From DATMBF01 sp035559595 (lineage in GTDB: Bacteria; Bacteroidota; Ignavibacteria; UBA10030): a stretch of DNA of 10,528 bases. The stretch lies in contig DATMBF010000044.1 of NCBI GenBank assembly GCA_035559595.1, positions 1-10,528 of the forward strand, given 5' to 3'. The translations under genes and the position numbers were made by a program. Below the pieces are notes generated by a model. The model was not told where the DNA came from. It worked only from the letters and a program-made list of their open reading frames with translations, and did not search any database. Position 1 is the stretch's first letter; each line of letters starts with the position of its first letter. Shown one piece after another: positions 1 through 8,190 of the stretch.

Positions 1-972
1 AACGATTTCATTCCAATCTGTTTCTGCCGAACTCGGCGCTTCGGCATGGACGGCGGCAATGGCTGCCTGAAGTGTGTAGGGACCCACAGGGGTTGAACGC
101 TCCCGGACCATCCGCAATGCCCGCTCGACGAACGCGACACCATCGCTAATATACGCACGGTTCCACAACGCACGATTCTGATCTTCAAGAAGAATCAAAT
201 CTCCTTCAGGCGACATACGGGCAGCACGTCTGGATTCCTGCAAAAGCATCAGCGCAAGGAGACCCATAACCTCCGGTTCGGGCAAAAGTTCGAGAAGCAA
301 TCGTCCGAGGCGGATTGCTTCACCGCAGAGATCGGGACGCGTAACGGAATCGCCCGAGGATGCGGAATAGCCCTCATTGAAAACGAGGTAGATGACGTGA
401 AGGACGGTCTCGAGTCGCTCCGGAAGGTCATGCTGTGAGGGCACCTCGTAGGGAATGCGCGCATCCCGGATTTTTGCTTTGGCGCGAACGATGCGCTGAG
501 CAAGTGTGGGAGGAGTTGTAAGGAAAGCGCGAGCGATCTCTTCGGTTGTTAGCCCGCAGACTTCGCGTAAGGTCAGCGCGATCCGTGCCTCAGGCGAGAG
601 AGCTGGATGACAGCACGTGAAGATCAGTCGCAACCGGTCGTCTTCCACAACATCATCGATTCTTTCGGCGGGATCTCTTGTGTCAGCCGCAACGCGCTCC
701 GAAACGGCTTCCAAGCTACCCTCAAACCGCGCCTGTCGGCGGAGTAAATCTATCCCCTTGAACCGCGCTGTCGAAACCAGCCATCCCCTTGGGTTTGCCG
801 GAATACCCTCGCGTTGCCACTGTTCGGCAGCGACGGCAAATGCTTCGTGCATTGCCTCTTCGGCCAGATCAAAATCTCCTAACAAGCGAATCAGGGTTGC
901 GAGAATTCTGCGCGATTCGTTGCGGTAGACGGAATCGAGAACCTTGTGGATTTCCTGTTGAGCGTCTTGCAT
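1..972 (-). CDS. ECF42-type RNA polymerase sigma factor (DUF6596 extension), C-terminus cut by window edge
   Basis: This frame is open for 324 codons from ATG at 972-970 to the left edge, so roughly the last 90 residues of a family usually a little over 400 long are missing. Residues ~10-80 read as sigma region 2 (LGDFDLAEEAMHEAF, then NPRGWLVSTARFKGIDLLRR). Residues ~113-172 read as region 4 with its helix-turn-helix (FTCCHPALSPEARIALTLRE, then GLTTEEIARAFL). From ~180 the long extension of ECF42/SigJ-like factors begins (VIYLVFNEGYSAS; later GPYTLQAAIAAVHAEAPS). ECF42 factors lack a classical anti-sigma partner; the extension is thought to control activity, and they usually sit next to DGPF/YCII-domain genes. 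None is visible here; the gene instead overlaps an aminotransferase stop by one base (TGATG), implying translational coupling. A GGAGGA lies about 15 nt before the ATG, farther than ideal. The family call is firm; target genes are unknown. Confidence 0.93.
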   Translation of the reverse strand, partial: MQDAQQEIHKVLDSVYRNESRRILATLIRLLGDFDLAEEAMHEAFAVAAEQWQREGIPANPRGWLVSTARFKGIDLLRRQARFEGSLEAVSERVAADTRDPAERIDDVVEDDRLRLIFTCCHPALSPEARIALTLREVCGLTTEEIARAFLTTPPTLAQRIVRAKAKIRDARIPYEVPSQHDLPERLETVLHVIYLVFNEGYSASSGDSVTRPDLCGEAIRLGRLLLELLPEPEVMGLLALMLLQESRRAARMSPEGDLILLEDQNRALWNRAYISDGVAFVERALRMVRERSTPVGPYTLQAAIAAVHAEAPSSAETDWNEIV

Positions 973-2072
973 CACGAACGAAGGAAGTCCTCCAACCTCC
1001 TCAGGGCCTCCGGAACAATGGTTCGGCCAAACCCGATTCTAACGTGCTGCGGATAGTCACCATAGATGCTTCCGGGCAAAAGAAGAACACCTGTCTCTGC
1101 CAGGAGCCGATCGCAAAAAGTGTCCGCCTCACCGTTGAGCAATCGAGGAAACGCGACTGGACCGGCCTTGGGTCTGCGCCACTCGAATTGCTTTCCGTGG
1201 CGCGAGAAAAACTCGTCGAGCAAGCGGACATTATTCTTCAGTACCATCCTGTTGCGAGTAAGAATACTCATACGATTTCGGAGAGCTACCTCTGCAAGAA
1301 ACTCGCTCGGCGCACTGCTGCAGATTGTGGTGTAATCTTTGAGTTGCATGACTCTTGTTAGAAGATGGTGATTATGCGTTGCCAGCCACCCGATTCTGAG
1401 TCCCGGTAGCCCATACGCCTTCGACAAAACTCCCATGGAAACGGCCGTGTCGGTCAAATCGCATGCTGCGGGAAGAGAGTCGTTTGCCTCATACTCCGAC
1501 TCTCGGTACGCCTCGTCCGAGAAAAGGACGATCCCCTTTTCGTGCGCTACTTGGGCAATCTTCCGTAAATCCTCGATCGAAAGCTGAGAGCCGGTCGGAT
1601 TATGCGGAGTGTTCAGGATGATTGCTTTGGTATTGGATCGAATACTTTTTGTCAAATTCTCGACCGCCACGCCATCAGGAGCAAGCTCGTTCCATTCTGC
1701 CACTTCACAACCAATACTCCGTGGAATCTCCATGAGCGATTGATAGCAGGGGGTGTGCACAATAACATGATCGCCCGGATCAAGAAGAGCATACAGAAGA
1801 AGAACAATGGCCTCTTCTCCCCCACTGTGCACCAGAATCTCATCGGAAGAGATGGTTGTGTACATGCGAGCGATCTCTTTTCGAAGTGTTGGATTCCCTT
1901 GCGTTTCCGTGTATCCCAGTCTTAACTGCTCGAGTTGTTCCGCTGCTGTCGGCTCGAAGCCCAAGAGTTCTTGAACAGAAAGGGTTTCGCAATCCGAGGC
2001 ACAGAGGATGAACTTCGCTGTGAATTCGTGTTTGGAGAAGAAACGCTCAAGTTTGAATGGAGGAAGATTCAT
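972..2072 (-). CDS. PLP-dependent aminotransferase, class I/II (fold type I), substrate unknown
   Basis: This 366-residue protein has all landmarks of fold-type I class I/II aminotransferases: HSGGEEA (82-88) at the phosphate-binding position, NTPHNPTG (154-161), SDEAYRE (185-191, with Asp186 and Tyr189 expected to touch the cofactor ring), SKAYGLPGLRIGW (217-229, with Lys218 as the likely Schiff-base lysine and Arg226 contacting phosphate), and HVRIGFGR (343-350), whose Arg345 matches the substrate carboxylate-binding arginine. The N-terminus is short compared with ~400-residue aspartate aminotransferases. It is cytosolic and expected to transfer an amino group between an amino acid and a 2-oxo acid; nothing seen fixes the substrate. 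The ATG at 2072 is chosen because AGGAG lies 10 nt upstream. Its TGA overlaps the start of the ECF42 sigma gene, so the two are probably one operon. It diverges from the TPR gene and has a candidate promoter at 2122-2154. Confidence 0.93.
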   Translation of the reverse strand: MNLPPFKLERFFSKHEFTAKFILCASDCETLSVQELLGFEPTAAEQLEQLRLGYTETQGNPTLRKEIARMYTTISSDEILVHSGGEEAIVLLLYALLDPGDHVIVHTPCYQSLMEIPRSIGCEVAEWNELAPDGVAVENLTKSIRSNTKAIILNTPHNPTGSQLSIEDLRKIAQVAHEKGIVLFSDEAYRESEYEANDSLPAACDLTDTAVSMGVLSKAYGLPGLRIGWLATHNHHLLTRVMQLKDYTTICSSAPSEFLAEVALRNRMSILTRNRMVLKNNVRLLDEFFSRHGKQFEWRRPKAGPVAFPRLLNGEADTFCDRLLAETGVLLLPGSIYGDYPQHVRIGFGRTIVPEALRRLEDFLRS

Positions 2073-2082
2073 TTTCTTAAAG

Positions 2083-2087
2083 CTCCT
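2083..2087 (-). promoter_or_regulatory. Ribosome binding site of the aminotransferase gene
   Basis: AGGAG is read on the minus strand 10 nt before the ATG at 2072-2070. It is the clearest Shine-Dalgarno sequence in the window, where most other genes have a weak one or none, and it supports this start codon. Confidence 0.55.
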
Positions 2088-2121
2088 GTTTGGAGGTCAA
2101 GGAAGTGAAGGACTGGAGATT

Positions 2122-2154
2122 TAAACGTATCCGATTTTGTCCCTAAAAACAAAA
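2122..2154 (-). promoter_or_regulatory. Putative Bacteroidota-type promoter of the aminotransferase/sigma operon
   Basis: On the minus strand TTTTG (2154-2150) is followed after 20 nt by TACGTTTA (2129-2122), seven of eight matches to the -7 box TAnnTTTG known from Bacteroides, with TTTG as the -33 box. Transcription would start near 2115 and leave a leader of roughly 40 nt containing the AGGAG site. The spacing is identical to that of the putative TPR-gene and tRNA promoters. This is motif matching by eye; no start site is known. Confidence 0.4.
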
Positions 2155-2232
2155 CATTGGTCTGCAAGACGAACCCGCTCCCCTTTCCCGCTTCAATATT
2201 TCCCTATTGTTTGTTTATCAAACCCCTTTTTC

Positions 2233-2263
2233 TTGCGATTCCGTCGAATAATGGCTACATTTT
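2233..2263 (+). promoter_or_regulatory. Putative promoter of the TPR / unknown / obg / permease operon
   Basis: TTG (2233-2235, in CTTG), a 20-nt spacer and TACATTTT (2256-2263) match the TTTG / TAnnTTTG pattern. The stretch around the -7 box, GAATAATGGCTACATT (2246-2261), is nearly repeated before the tRNA-fMet gene (GAATACTGGCTATATT). Initiation 5-8 nt downstream would place the first transcribed base at or next to the ATG at 2270. Confidence 0.45.
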
Positions 2264-2269
2264 TTGACG

Positions 2270-5200
2270 ATGAAATTGAGAATTTCCATAGTTTTTGTTG
2301 GACTCTTGAATATCCTGACAGCGGTCTCGGCCCAGGACACAAAAGAAAACGCCGATTTCAAGCTTGCCGTCAACCTTTACAATGACAAGCTGTACGACCT
2401 CGCCCTCGAACAGTTTCGTCAGTTCATCAACCTCTATCCCAACACCGCGAACGGCATCGAAGCCCGCTTCTACCTCGGTTTGACACAGGCGAAACTCACC
2501 AAGCATGATGACGCCCGCTTGACATTTCAAAACTTCGCCTTAGCGTTTCCCGATCATCCAAAGGCTCCGGACGCGTGGTGGAATGTTGGAGAAGCGTACG
2601 TGGCAATGAAGAACGTGCGAGAGGCTGCGCTCGCGTTTGAGCGTGTACGAACATTTCATCCAAAGAGCAAACTTGCTCCCGCGGCGCTCGCACGAGCAAG
2701 CGAGCTATTTGAGGAAGCTGGCGAAACTGAGACCGCGAAGAGAATCCTCCGGACACTGACACAGGAGTATTCTTCAGCGGATGTTCTCCATCCCGCACGA
2801 CTAAGGCTCGCGCGACACTTCGTTACCGAAGGTCAGCTTGAACTCGCCCGTATAGAGCTCAAAAAGGTTGTCGACGGAGCAAAGGACTCTGCGTTTCGAG
2901 GGTCAGCACTTCTGGAACTTGCGAAGGTTCAACTCGCTCAAGGAAAGATCGATGAGGCTCAGACTTTCCTTCAGGATCTCACACAGAATTACCGAAATAC
3001 TCCCCACTACTACCCTGCCTTGCTTCTCCTGGGGAATGTTTATAAACAAATCGGAAATTCCGGGGAGGCAATCAAGACCTGGACAAACATCGCCGACGAT
3101 TCGCTTCGCGCGCCACCTGGTATCCGTCAAAACGCATTGCTCGAGCTGGGGGATCTCAACGCAAGCCGGCGAGATTATACTACGGCACTTCGATTCTACG
3201 ATCGGGCCAGCCTTTTGCACGGAGATCGAACCGGCGAGGCGTTTTATAAAGCCGGCGTTAGTGCAGAAAAGACGAAACTCTTGACTCGTGCTTCGGACTA
3301 CTATGCGAAAGCTGTTCAGGATTCCGGCGGGACTATAGACCGAAGAGCAGTTTTGATTGCAGCTTTCCGCGGCGCCCTTATGGCAAAAAACTATTATGAA
3401 GCTCTTCGCGTAGCCGACGAGTATAAGAAGAAGTATTCAGGCGACGAGCATCTTCCCAGACTCCTTTTTGAGGCTGGAATCGTTCACCTCCAGCACCTTA
3501 AGAACCCGCGGACTGCTCTTGAGTTATTCGATGAAGTCATAACCCACCACGGATCGCACCCCTATGCTGATGATGCGGCCTACGGCGCAGCTCTTGCCTA
3601 TCATGAATGGGGCCGGTTTGAAGAGGCGATCGAAGCATATCGGGAGCTTGAGAGACGGTTTCCGGCAAGCGAGTTCATCCAAGAAGCCAACCGACGCATC
3701 CGCCGTATTCAACTCTTTGAGATGAAGAATAAAGAGGCGGGACTGGAGAAACTTGCGCTGCTGATTGGTGACGTGATTGCTCAGCGGTCGAAGGGAGATC
3801 TTGCATTCCGGCTTGGCGAAATCTACTTCCACGATCTGCACGATTACGACAATGCGGCCCGCCAATACACCATTGCCCTCGAAAGCGGGTTGGATGAAAC
3901 GCTTAAGCAGTCAGCGTTGCTCAATCGCGCAAAATCCTATGATTATCTTGCCTGGCGCGACATGATCGAAGGCCGGTCGAGCCAATTCACACAGCGGGCC
4001 ATCGCTGCCTACGATTCAGTCGTTGCAAAGTATCCTCTTGGCGAGGCGAGACTGGAAGCCGCTGCAGAGTCGTTTCGACTGAGGATCCAGAATGCTACAA
4101 ATGCCGCTGAGCTTCGAAAAATGCAGGATGAGATCGAGAAATCGAGCTTACCACTTTCGAAGCGGTTCGATCTTCTCCTTCACGTTGGCGCCCAACTCAG
4201 AGACCAAAAGAATTTCGAAGGAGCTCTCTCAGCTTTTCGCATTGCGAATAAACTCACTCCCGAGGGGAATGCCGAAGCGCTCTTTCGACTTGGCAAGACG
4301 CTCACCGAAATGGGAGACCGGGACACAAGCATCGCTATTCTGTCCGATTACGTAACTCGATTCCCGCACCATCATCGCGCTCCCGAAGCGTTAAAGATTC
4401 TCGCAGAATCCTATGCAGCAGCCGGCAAGGTCGAGCTGGCCATCGGCGCTTTACAGACGATAGAAAAGACATTCTCTTACACGCGATTCTCGGACGATCT
4501 ACACCTTTTGAGAGCACAAACATATGTCGCAGCGAATGACTATCAAAAAGCCTTGGCTGAGTATGAAAAACACATCCGGCAGGTGCGGCAAGACTATTTC
4601 GATTTGAGGGAGATTTCCATTGATCTCCTGATGCAGATGGCTTCGTTGTACGAACAGGCGGGGCTGCGAAGAGAAGCTCAGCGATATTGCGCATTAGTTT
4701 TAGAGAAAAACCCTCCAGCAGTACAAGCAGCTCAAATCTATTACTCACTCGCCTCGATTGCCCGCGAGGACCGCAATCTTGAGCTTGCTGCCCGCTACCT
4801 TCAAGAAGCAAATCGGCTTGCTCCTGCTTCCGGCGAACAGTACAACAGAGCAGCTCTTGAAGCTGCAGAGCTGCTTTTCCGAACCGAAGATTACACGACA
4901 GCGCTTACACGTTATACCGAAGTGGCACAACGAGTGGTCGGGGATAGCCTCCAGCAGTATCTCCAATCGCGCATCATCGTCTGCTATTTCCGGTTGGATA
5001 ACCTGAAAGAGGCCGACCGTCGCGCGAACACGTTCGTTCGAACGTACCCGAAGGCCGAGAACTACGCCGCCGAATTCGAATACGAACGGGGTCGTTACCA
5101 TCTGCGTCGTGACGAAGTGGAAGTGGCAGTCAAACGCTTCGAGAATGTGCTGACACGATACGGAAAGTCCCCTATCGCTCCTGAAACCATCTATTGGCTG

Positions 5201-5911
5201 GCCCGGGCGCACGAGCTTGGTATGAGACCGCAACGGGCAGTAGCGTTGTATGATTCACTCCTCCAACGGTTCCCGAATCACGAAATTGTTCCACGCGCTC
5301 AACTCAGTTTAGGCAACGTTTACTACAATCTCGAACAGTGGGACGCTGCGGCGCGACTTTACAAGGCCATTCTCGACAATGAGCGACGTTCGCCCGATTT
5401 AGTACAGTATGCCATGAGCAATTTGATCATGGCCTACAAAGAGATGACCCTTTTTGACGCCGCCCTCGATCTGACGAGAAAGTACATTGAGCGCTTCCCC
5501 GAAGATCCTGAGCTGGTGAACAAGAAAGTCGATATCGGCGTCCTGTTCCAAAAGCTCGGCTACCACGATCAATCGATCTTTCATCTTCAATCGTTACTGG
5601 AAGGAGCAGATGCCGATCTTGAAGCGGAGGTTCGCTACTACATCGGGGAAGCATACTTCTACAAAGGCGACTACCAACAGGCGATCCTCGAGTTCTTGAA
5701 AGTCCCTTACTTGGTTACACGACGGACAAAAGTTGATTGGACGGCCACGTCATACTACATGGCGGGTCAATCGTACGAAAAAATGTCAAAGTTCGACCAG
5801 GCCATCTCGATGTATAAACAGATCATCGAACGCCCGGGTATCGACCAACAGTTCAAGATTGCAGCGCAAAAAGAGATCGACCGCGTCAACCTCCTCGTCA
5901 AATCACGGTAA
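2270..5911 (+). CDS. Large secreted tetratricopeptide-repeat (TPR) protein
   Basis: This 1213-residue protein starts with a Sec signal peptide: MKLR, a hydrophobic core (IVFVGLLNILTA) and a likely cleavage after VSA at residue 21, pointing to the periplasm or outer surface. Everything after it reads as tandem TPR-like helix pairs of about 34-38 residues with the usual small/aromatic spacing, for example YDLALEQFRQFINLYPNT (~42-59) at the front and YEKMSKFDQAISMYKQIIE near the end. The YPNT/FPDH/FPAS ends resemble the BamD/YbgF class of envelope TPR proteins. No catalytic domain, C-terminal anchor or sorting domain is visible, so a scaffold role in envelope assembly is an inference. The ATG at 2270 is preferred over an in-frame TTG at 2264, because the signal peptide begins cleanly there and the TTG lies at or before the predicted transcription start. 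The next gene starts 5 nt after its stop. Confidence 0.93.
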   Translation: MKLRISIVFVGLLNILTAVSAQDTKENADFKLAVNLYNDKLYDLALEQFRQFINLYPNTANGIEARFYLGLTQAKLTKHDDARLTFQNFALAFPDHPKAPDAWWNVGEAYVAMKNVREAALAFERVRTFHPKSKLAPAALARASELFEEAGETETAKRILRTLTQEYSSADVLHPARLRLARHFVTEGQLELARIELKKVVDGAKDSAFRGSALLELAKVQLAQGKIDEAQTFLQDLTQNYRNTPHYYPALLLLGNVYKQIGNSGEAIKTWTNIADDSLRAPPGIRQNALLELGDLNASRRDYTTALRFYDRASLLHGDRTGEAFYKAGVSAEKTKLLTRASDYYAKAVQDSGGTIDRRAVLIAAFRGALMAKNYYEALRVADEYKKKYSGDEHLPRLLFEAGIVHLQHLKNPRTALELFDEVITHHGSHPYADDAAYGAALAYHEWGRFEEAIEAYRELERRFPASEFIQEANRRIRRIQLFEMKNKEAGLEKLALLIGDVIAQRSKGDLAFRLGEIYFHDLHDYDNAARQYTIALESGLDETLKQSALLNRAKSYDYLAWRDMIEGRSSQFTQRAIAAYDSVVAKYPLGEARLEAAAESFRLRIQNATNAAELRKMQDEIEKSSLPLSKRFDLLLHVGAQLRDQKNFEGALSAFRIANKLTPEGNAEALFRLGKTLTEMGDRDTSIAILSDYVTRFPHHHRAPEALKILAESYAAAGKVELAIGALQTIEKTFSYTRFSDDLHLLRAQTYVAANDYQKALAEYEKHIRQVRQDYFDLREISIDLLMQMASLYEQAGLRREAQRYCALVLEKNPPAVQAAQIYYSLASIAREDRNLELAARYLQEANRLAPASGEQYNRAALEAAELLFRTEDYTTALTRYTEVAQRVVGDSLQQYLQSRIIVCYFRLDNLKEADRRANTFVRTYPKAENYAAEFEYERGRYHLRRDEVEVAVKRFENVLTRYGKSPIAPETIYWLARAHELGMRPQRAVALYDSLLQRFPNHEIVPRAQLSLGNVYYNLEQWDAAARLYKAILDNERRSPDLVQYAMSNLIMAYKEMTLFDAALDLTRKYIERFPEDPELVNKKVDIGVLFQKLGYHDQSIFHLQSLLEGADADLEAEVRYYIGEAYFYKGDYQQAILEFLKVPYLVTRRTKVDWTATSYYMAGQSYEKMSKFDQAISMYKQIIERPGIDQQFKIAAQKEIDRVNLLVKSR

Positions 5912-5916
5912 GGACA

Positions 5917-7155
5917 ATGGGATATATATTCGAAGCGGAGATCACGAGTATCATTCAGACCGTCCTGATCCGGACGATCGGAGAAGGAGATAGCATCCGG
6001 TTACGGGATGTCGCGGCCTCGGAAATTCATCCTGCATTGAAGGCATATGTCAAGGCCGAGGTGGAGAAATTGCTGCAGCAGGAGCGCCAGAAGGAGGTTC
6101 GCTCAAAGCGGTTCCCCTACTCGCTGCCGGAAATCGATAGCCTTCAGCGCCAGATTGACCTCCTGCTGATACAGGAATACGAATTCACACGAGGAGAGTT
6201 CGAGGCCACGATCGACGAAGCCGTACACTTTCAGTTCAATTATTTGTGCCGGCCGCAGTGGACGCTCATGAGCTTTATCTTCGAAAACAAAAGGAAAGCC
6301 TCAGCTGAGGATATTGAGCGCAAACTCCGATACTGTGTCGAGTACCCCTATTTCCCAAAGCTCATCAAGCGGTATTTTGTCGACCGCGGACTTGCCGAGG
6401 TTTCTTATGAGGAATTTCGGTTTTTGCTGGAAAAGATCGATCGCGAAGTTACCTCCCGGCATTCTCCGCACGAGCTTGCACGAATGACCCGACCTCTGTT
6501 GAGTTTCCTGGAAGCCGGTCAGCTCAAACCCAAACAGAATCCCCTCGAGCATACATTGCCTGTCAACGCCGCCATCGTCTTTTTTGAAGATAAGAAGCTT
6601 GACGATATCAAATCGGAACTTGAACGAAGACGGGACACCGAAGGAAGGGAACAGATTTCGGTTAGCGAGCTTGGATCACTCATCGAAAGCATTCGTGTCG
6701 ATAGGTCGCAAGAGCAACCGACACCTTCCTTGATTATCACAAATCCTGAACCCCAGGAAAAACCGGTAAGCGAACTGCGTGATGCCCAGTTGAGTGAGGC
6801 AACGGTTGAGCAAATCACTGGTGCCTCGCCTCCTCTCGACAGTGGCAAGTCGGAGGAAACGATCATAGCGAGGGAAGTGGAGGAAGGACCTCGAATCGAT
6901 CTTTACACTCTCTTTTCGTCGGCAGATCGAAAACTATTCGTGCGGAAGCTCTTTCACAAGAACGAGGCCGAGTTCCGCAATGCACTCGATTCTCTCGAAC
7001 GTCTTCGTACATGGGAGGAGGCGTCACGTCTTCTCGATCAGATCTTTCAGGCCAACAATATCGATCCCTTCTCGAAGGAAGCTATTCTGTTCACGGATCT
7101 CGTTCATTCTCGCTATAAGACCTCTTCATCCACTCGTTCCGCGCTCGGATCATGA
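5917..7155 (+). CDS. Conserved-looking 412-residue protein of unknown function
   Basis: I do not recognise a named family. The N-terminal part (~1-260) is charged, mainly helical and cytosolic-looking, with no signal peptide or membrane segment; it contains a stretch rich in basic residues and glutamine (51-66) and an aromatic patch (HFQFNYLCRPQW, 104-115). Residues ~262-325 are rich in Pro, Glu and Ser and read as a disordered linker. Residues ~328-400 form a compact C-terminal module (LYTLFSSADRKLFVRKLFHK, then RLRTWEEASRLLDQIF and LFTDLVHSRY) that I recall, unverified, as occurring at the end of proteins from the Bacteroidota/Ignavibacteriota group. AAGGA overlaps the TPR gene's stop codon, 2 nt before this ATG, and the gap between the genes is only 5 nt, so translation is probably coupled. 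It may act with the TPR protein, but signal-peptide evidence puts the two in different compartments. It is real coding sequence; function unknown. Confidence 0.87.
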   Translation: MGYIFEAEITSIIQTVLIRTIGEGDSIRLRDVAASEIHPALKAYVKAEVEKLLQQERQKEVRSKRFPYSLPEIDSLQRQIDLLLIQEYEFTRGEFEATIDEAVHFQFNYLCRPQWTLMSFIFENKRKASAEDIERKLRYCVEYPYFPKLIKRYFVDRGLAEVSYEEFRFLLEKIDREVTSRHSPHELARMTRPLLSFLEAGQLKPKQNPLEHTLPVNAAIVFFEDKKLDDIKSELERRRDTEGREQISVSELGSLIESIRVDRSQEQPTPSLIITNPEPQEKPVSELRDAQLSEATVEQITGASPPLDSGKSEETIIAREVEEGPRIDLYTLFSSADRKLFVRKLFHKNEAEFRNALDSLERLRTWEEASRLLDQIFQANNIDPFSKEAILFTDLVHSRYKTSSSTRSALGS

Positions 7156-7197
7156 GCCAGCCGGAAATCTCCTCTTTTCTTCTCCTCCCAATCCTTT

Positions 7198-8190
7198 ATG
7201 CAGTTCATTGACGAAGCAACGATCTACGTTCAAGCGGGAAGTGGCGGAAATGGCTGTATCAGTTTTCGTCGCGAGAAGTTCGTTCCAAAAGGCGGACCCG
7301 ACGGCGGAAACGGTGGGAACGGCGGCAGTGTGATCGTCAAAGCCGACAAGCAACTCAACACGCTTCTCGATTTCAAGTACAAGAAGATCTACAAAGCAGA
7401 ACGTGGTGAACACGGAAGAGGCAAGAAACAGGATGGGAAATGGGGAAGAGACATCATCCTCAAGGTTCCCTGCGGGACGATCGTGAGAGACGCTGTGACG
7501 AACGAGATCCTTGCCGACCTCACAGAACAGGGAACTGAGGTTATCGTTGCACGCGGCGGAAAAGGAGGAAGAGGGAATGCTGAGTTTGCAACCTCAACGA
7601 ACCAGGCCCCACGCATTGCCGAGCCGGGAACGCCGGGCGAAGAACGCGAGCTGATTCTTGAACTCAAACTTCTTGCCGATGTGGGACTGGTTGGATTTCC
7701 AAACGTGGGGAAATCAACACTGATCTCCGTTATTTCAGCAGCGAAGCCGAAGATTGCAGACTACCCATTCACGACATTGACGCCGAATCTTGGCATCGTC
7801 CGTATTGCTCCGGGCAAGAGTTTTACAGTCGCCGACATCCCGGGGATCATCGAAGGAGCTCACGCCGGCAAAGGATTGGGCCTGCAATTTCTCAAACATA
7901 TCGAACGAACACGAGTACTGGCGTTCTTGGTAGAGTCGACGTCTGAGCATCCGAAAGAGGATTTCAACATTCTGACGAACGAACTCAAGTCATACAACCC
8001 GTCGTTATGGAAAAAACCGTCTATGGTTGTTCTCACGAAAACGGATCTCCTGGACGAAGCTGATCGAAAAAGACTTCGGAAGGTCTCGTTCGGGAAGACA
8101 ATACCCGTTTTTTCTATTTCGGCTGCAACGAGGCAAGGAATAGAAGAGCTCGTTCAGGAAATGTGGAAGATGCTTCAAAAGAACTCATGA
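7198..8190 (+). CDS. obg: Obg/CgtA GTPase
   Basis: This 330-residue protein is an essential GTPase of 50S ribosome assembly and stress control, acting in the cytosol on pre-50S particles. Residues 1-~158 are the Gly-rich Obg fold (DEATIYVQAGSGGNGCISFR; GGPDGGNGGNGG at 32-43; ARGGKGGRGN at 118-127). The G domain follows: G1 GFPNVGKST (166-174), switch I FTT (191-193), G3 DIPG (213-216), G4 TKTD (280-283) and G5 SISAA (306-310). G4 has Thr where most GTPases have Asn; S/TKxD is familiar to me from Bacteroidota Obg. No C-terminal extension follows the G domain. The ATG at 7198 gives the standard MQFIDEA start; upstream is a pyrimidine-rich stretch with no Shine-Dalgarno. It lies 42 nt after the unknown gene and its TGA overlaps the permease ATG, so it appears to be in the same operon. 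Confidence 0.97.
   Translation: MQFIDEATIYVQAGSGGNGCISFRREKFVPKGGPDGGNGGNGGSVIVKADKQLNTLLDFKYKKIYKAERGEHGRGKKQDGKWGRDIILKVPCGTIVRDAVTNEILADLTEQGTEVIVARGGKGGRGNAEFATSTNQAPRIAEPGTPGEERELILELKLLADVGLVGFPNVGKSTLISVISAAKPKIADYPFTTLTPNLGIVRIAPGKSFTVADIPGIIEGAHAGKGLGLQFLKHIERTRVLAFLVESTSEHPKEDFNILTNELKSYNPSLWKKPSMVVLTKTDLLDEADRKRLRKVSFGKTIPVFSISAATRQGIEELVQEMWKMLQKNS

Noticed and set aside
789..1361. 190-codon plus-strand open frame opposite the sigma and aminotransferase genes
   Set aside because: It crosses two genes with complete family motifs on the other strand, and its product resembles nothing.
2209..2223. GTTTG-TTTAT-CAAAC inverted repeat upstream of the TPR promoter
   Set aside because: Five-base arms in an AT-rich intergenic stretch are expected by chance.
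2264..2269. TTG at 2264 as start of the TPR protein
   Set aside because: The ATG two codons later begins a clean signal peptide, and the TTG lies at or before the predicted transcription start.
4335..5233. Minus-strand open frames of about 160 codons within the TPR gene
   Set aside because: They lie opposite an uninterrupted TPR sequence and are Arg/Ser-rich shadow frames.
8163..8186. GTG at 8163 as start of the permease
   Set aside because: The ATG at 8187 forms the ATGA overlap typical of coupled genes and gives a normal family N-terminus.
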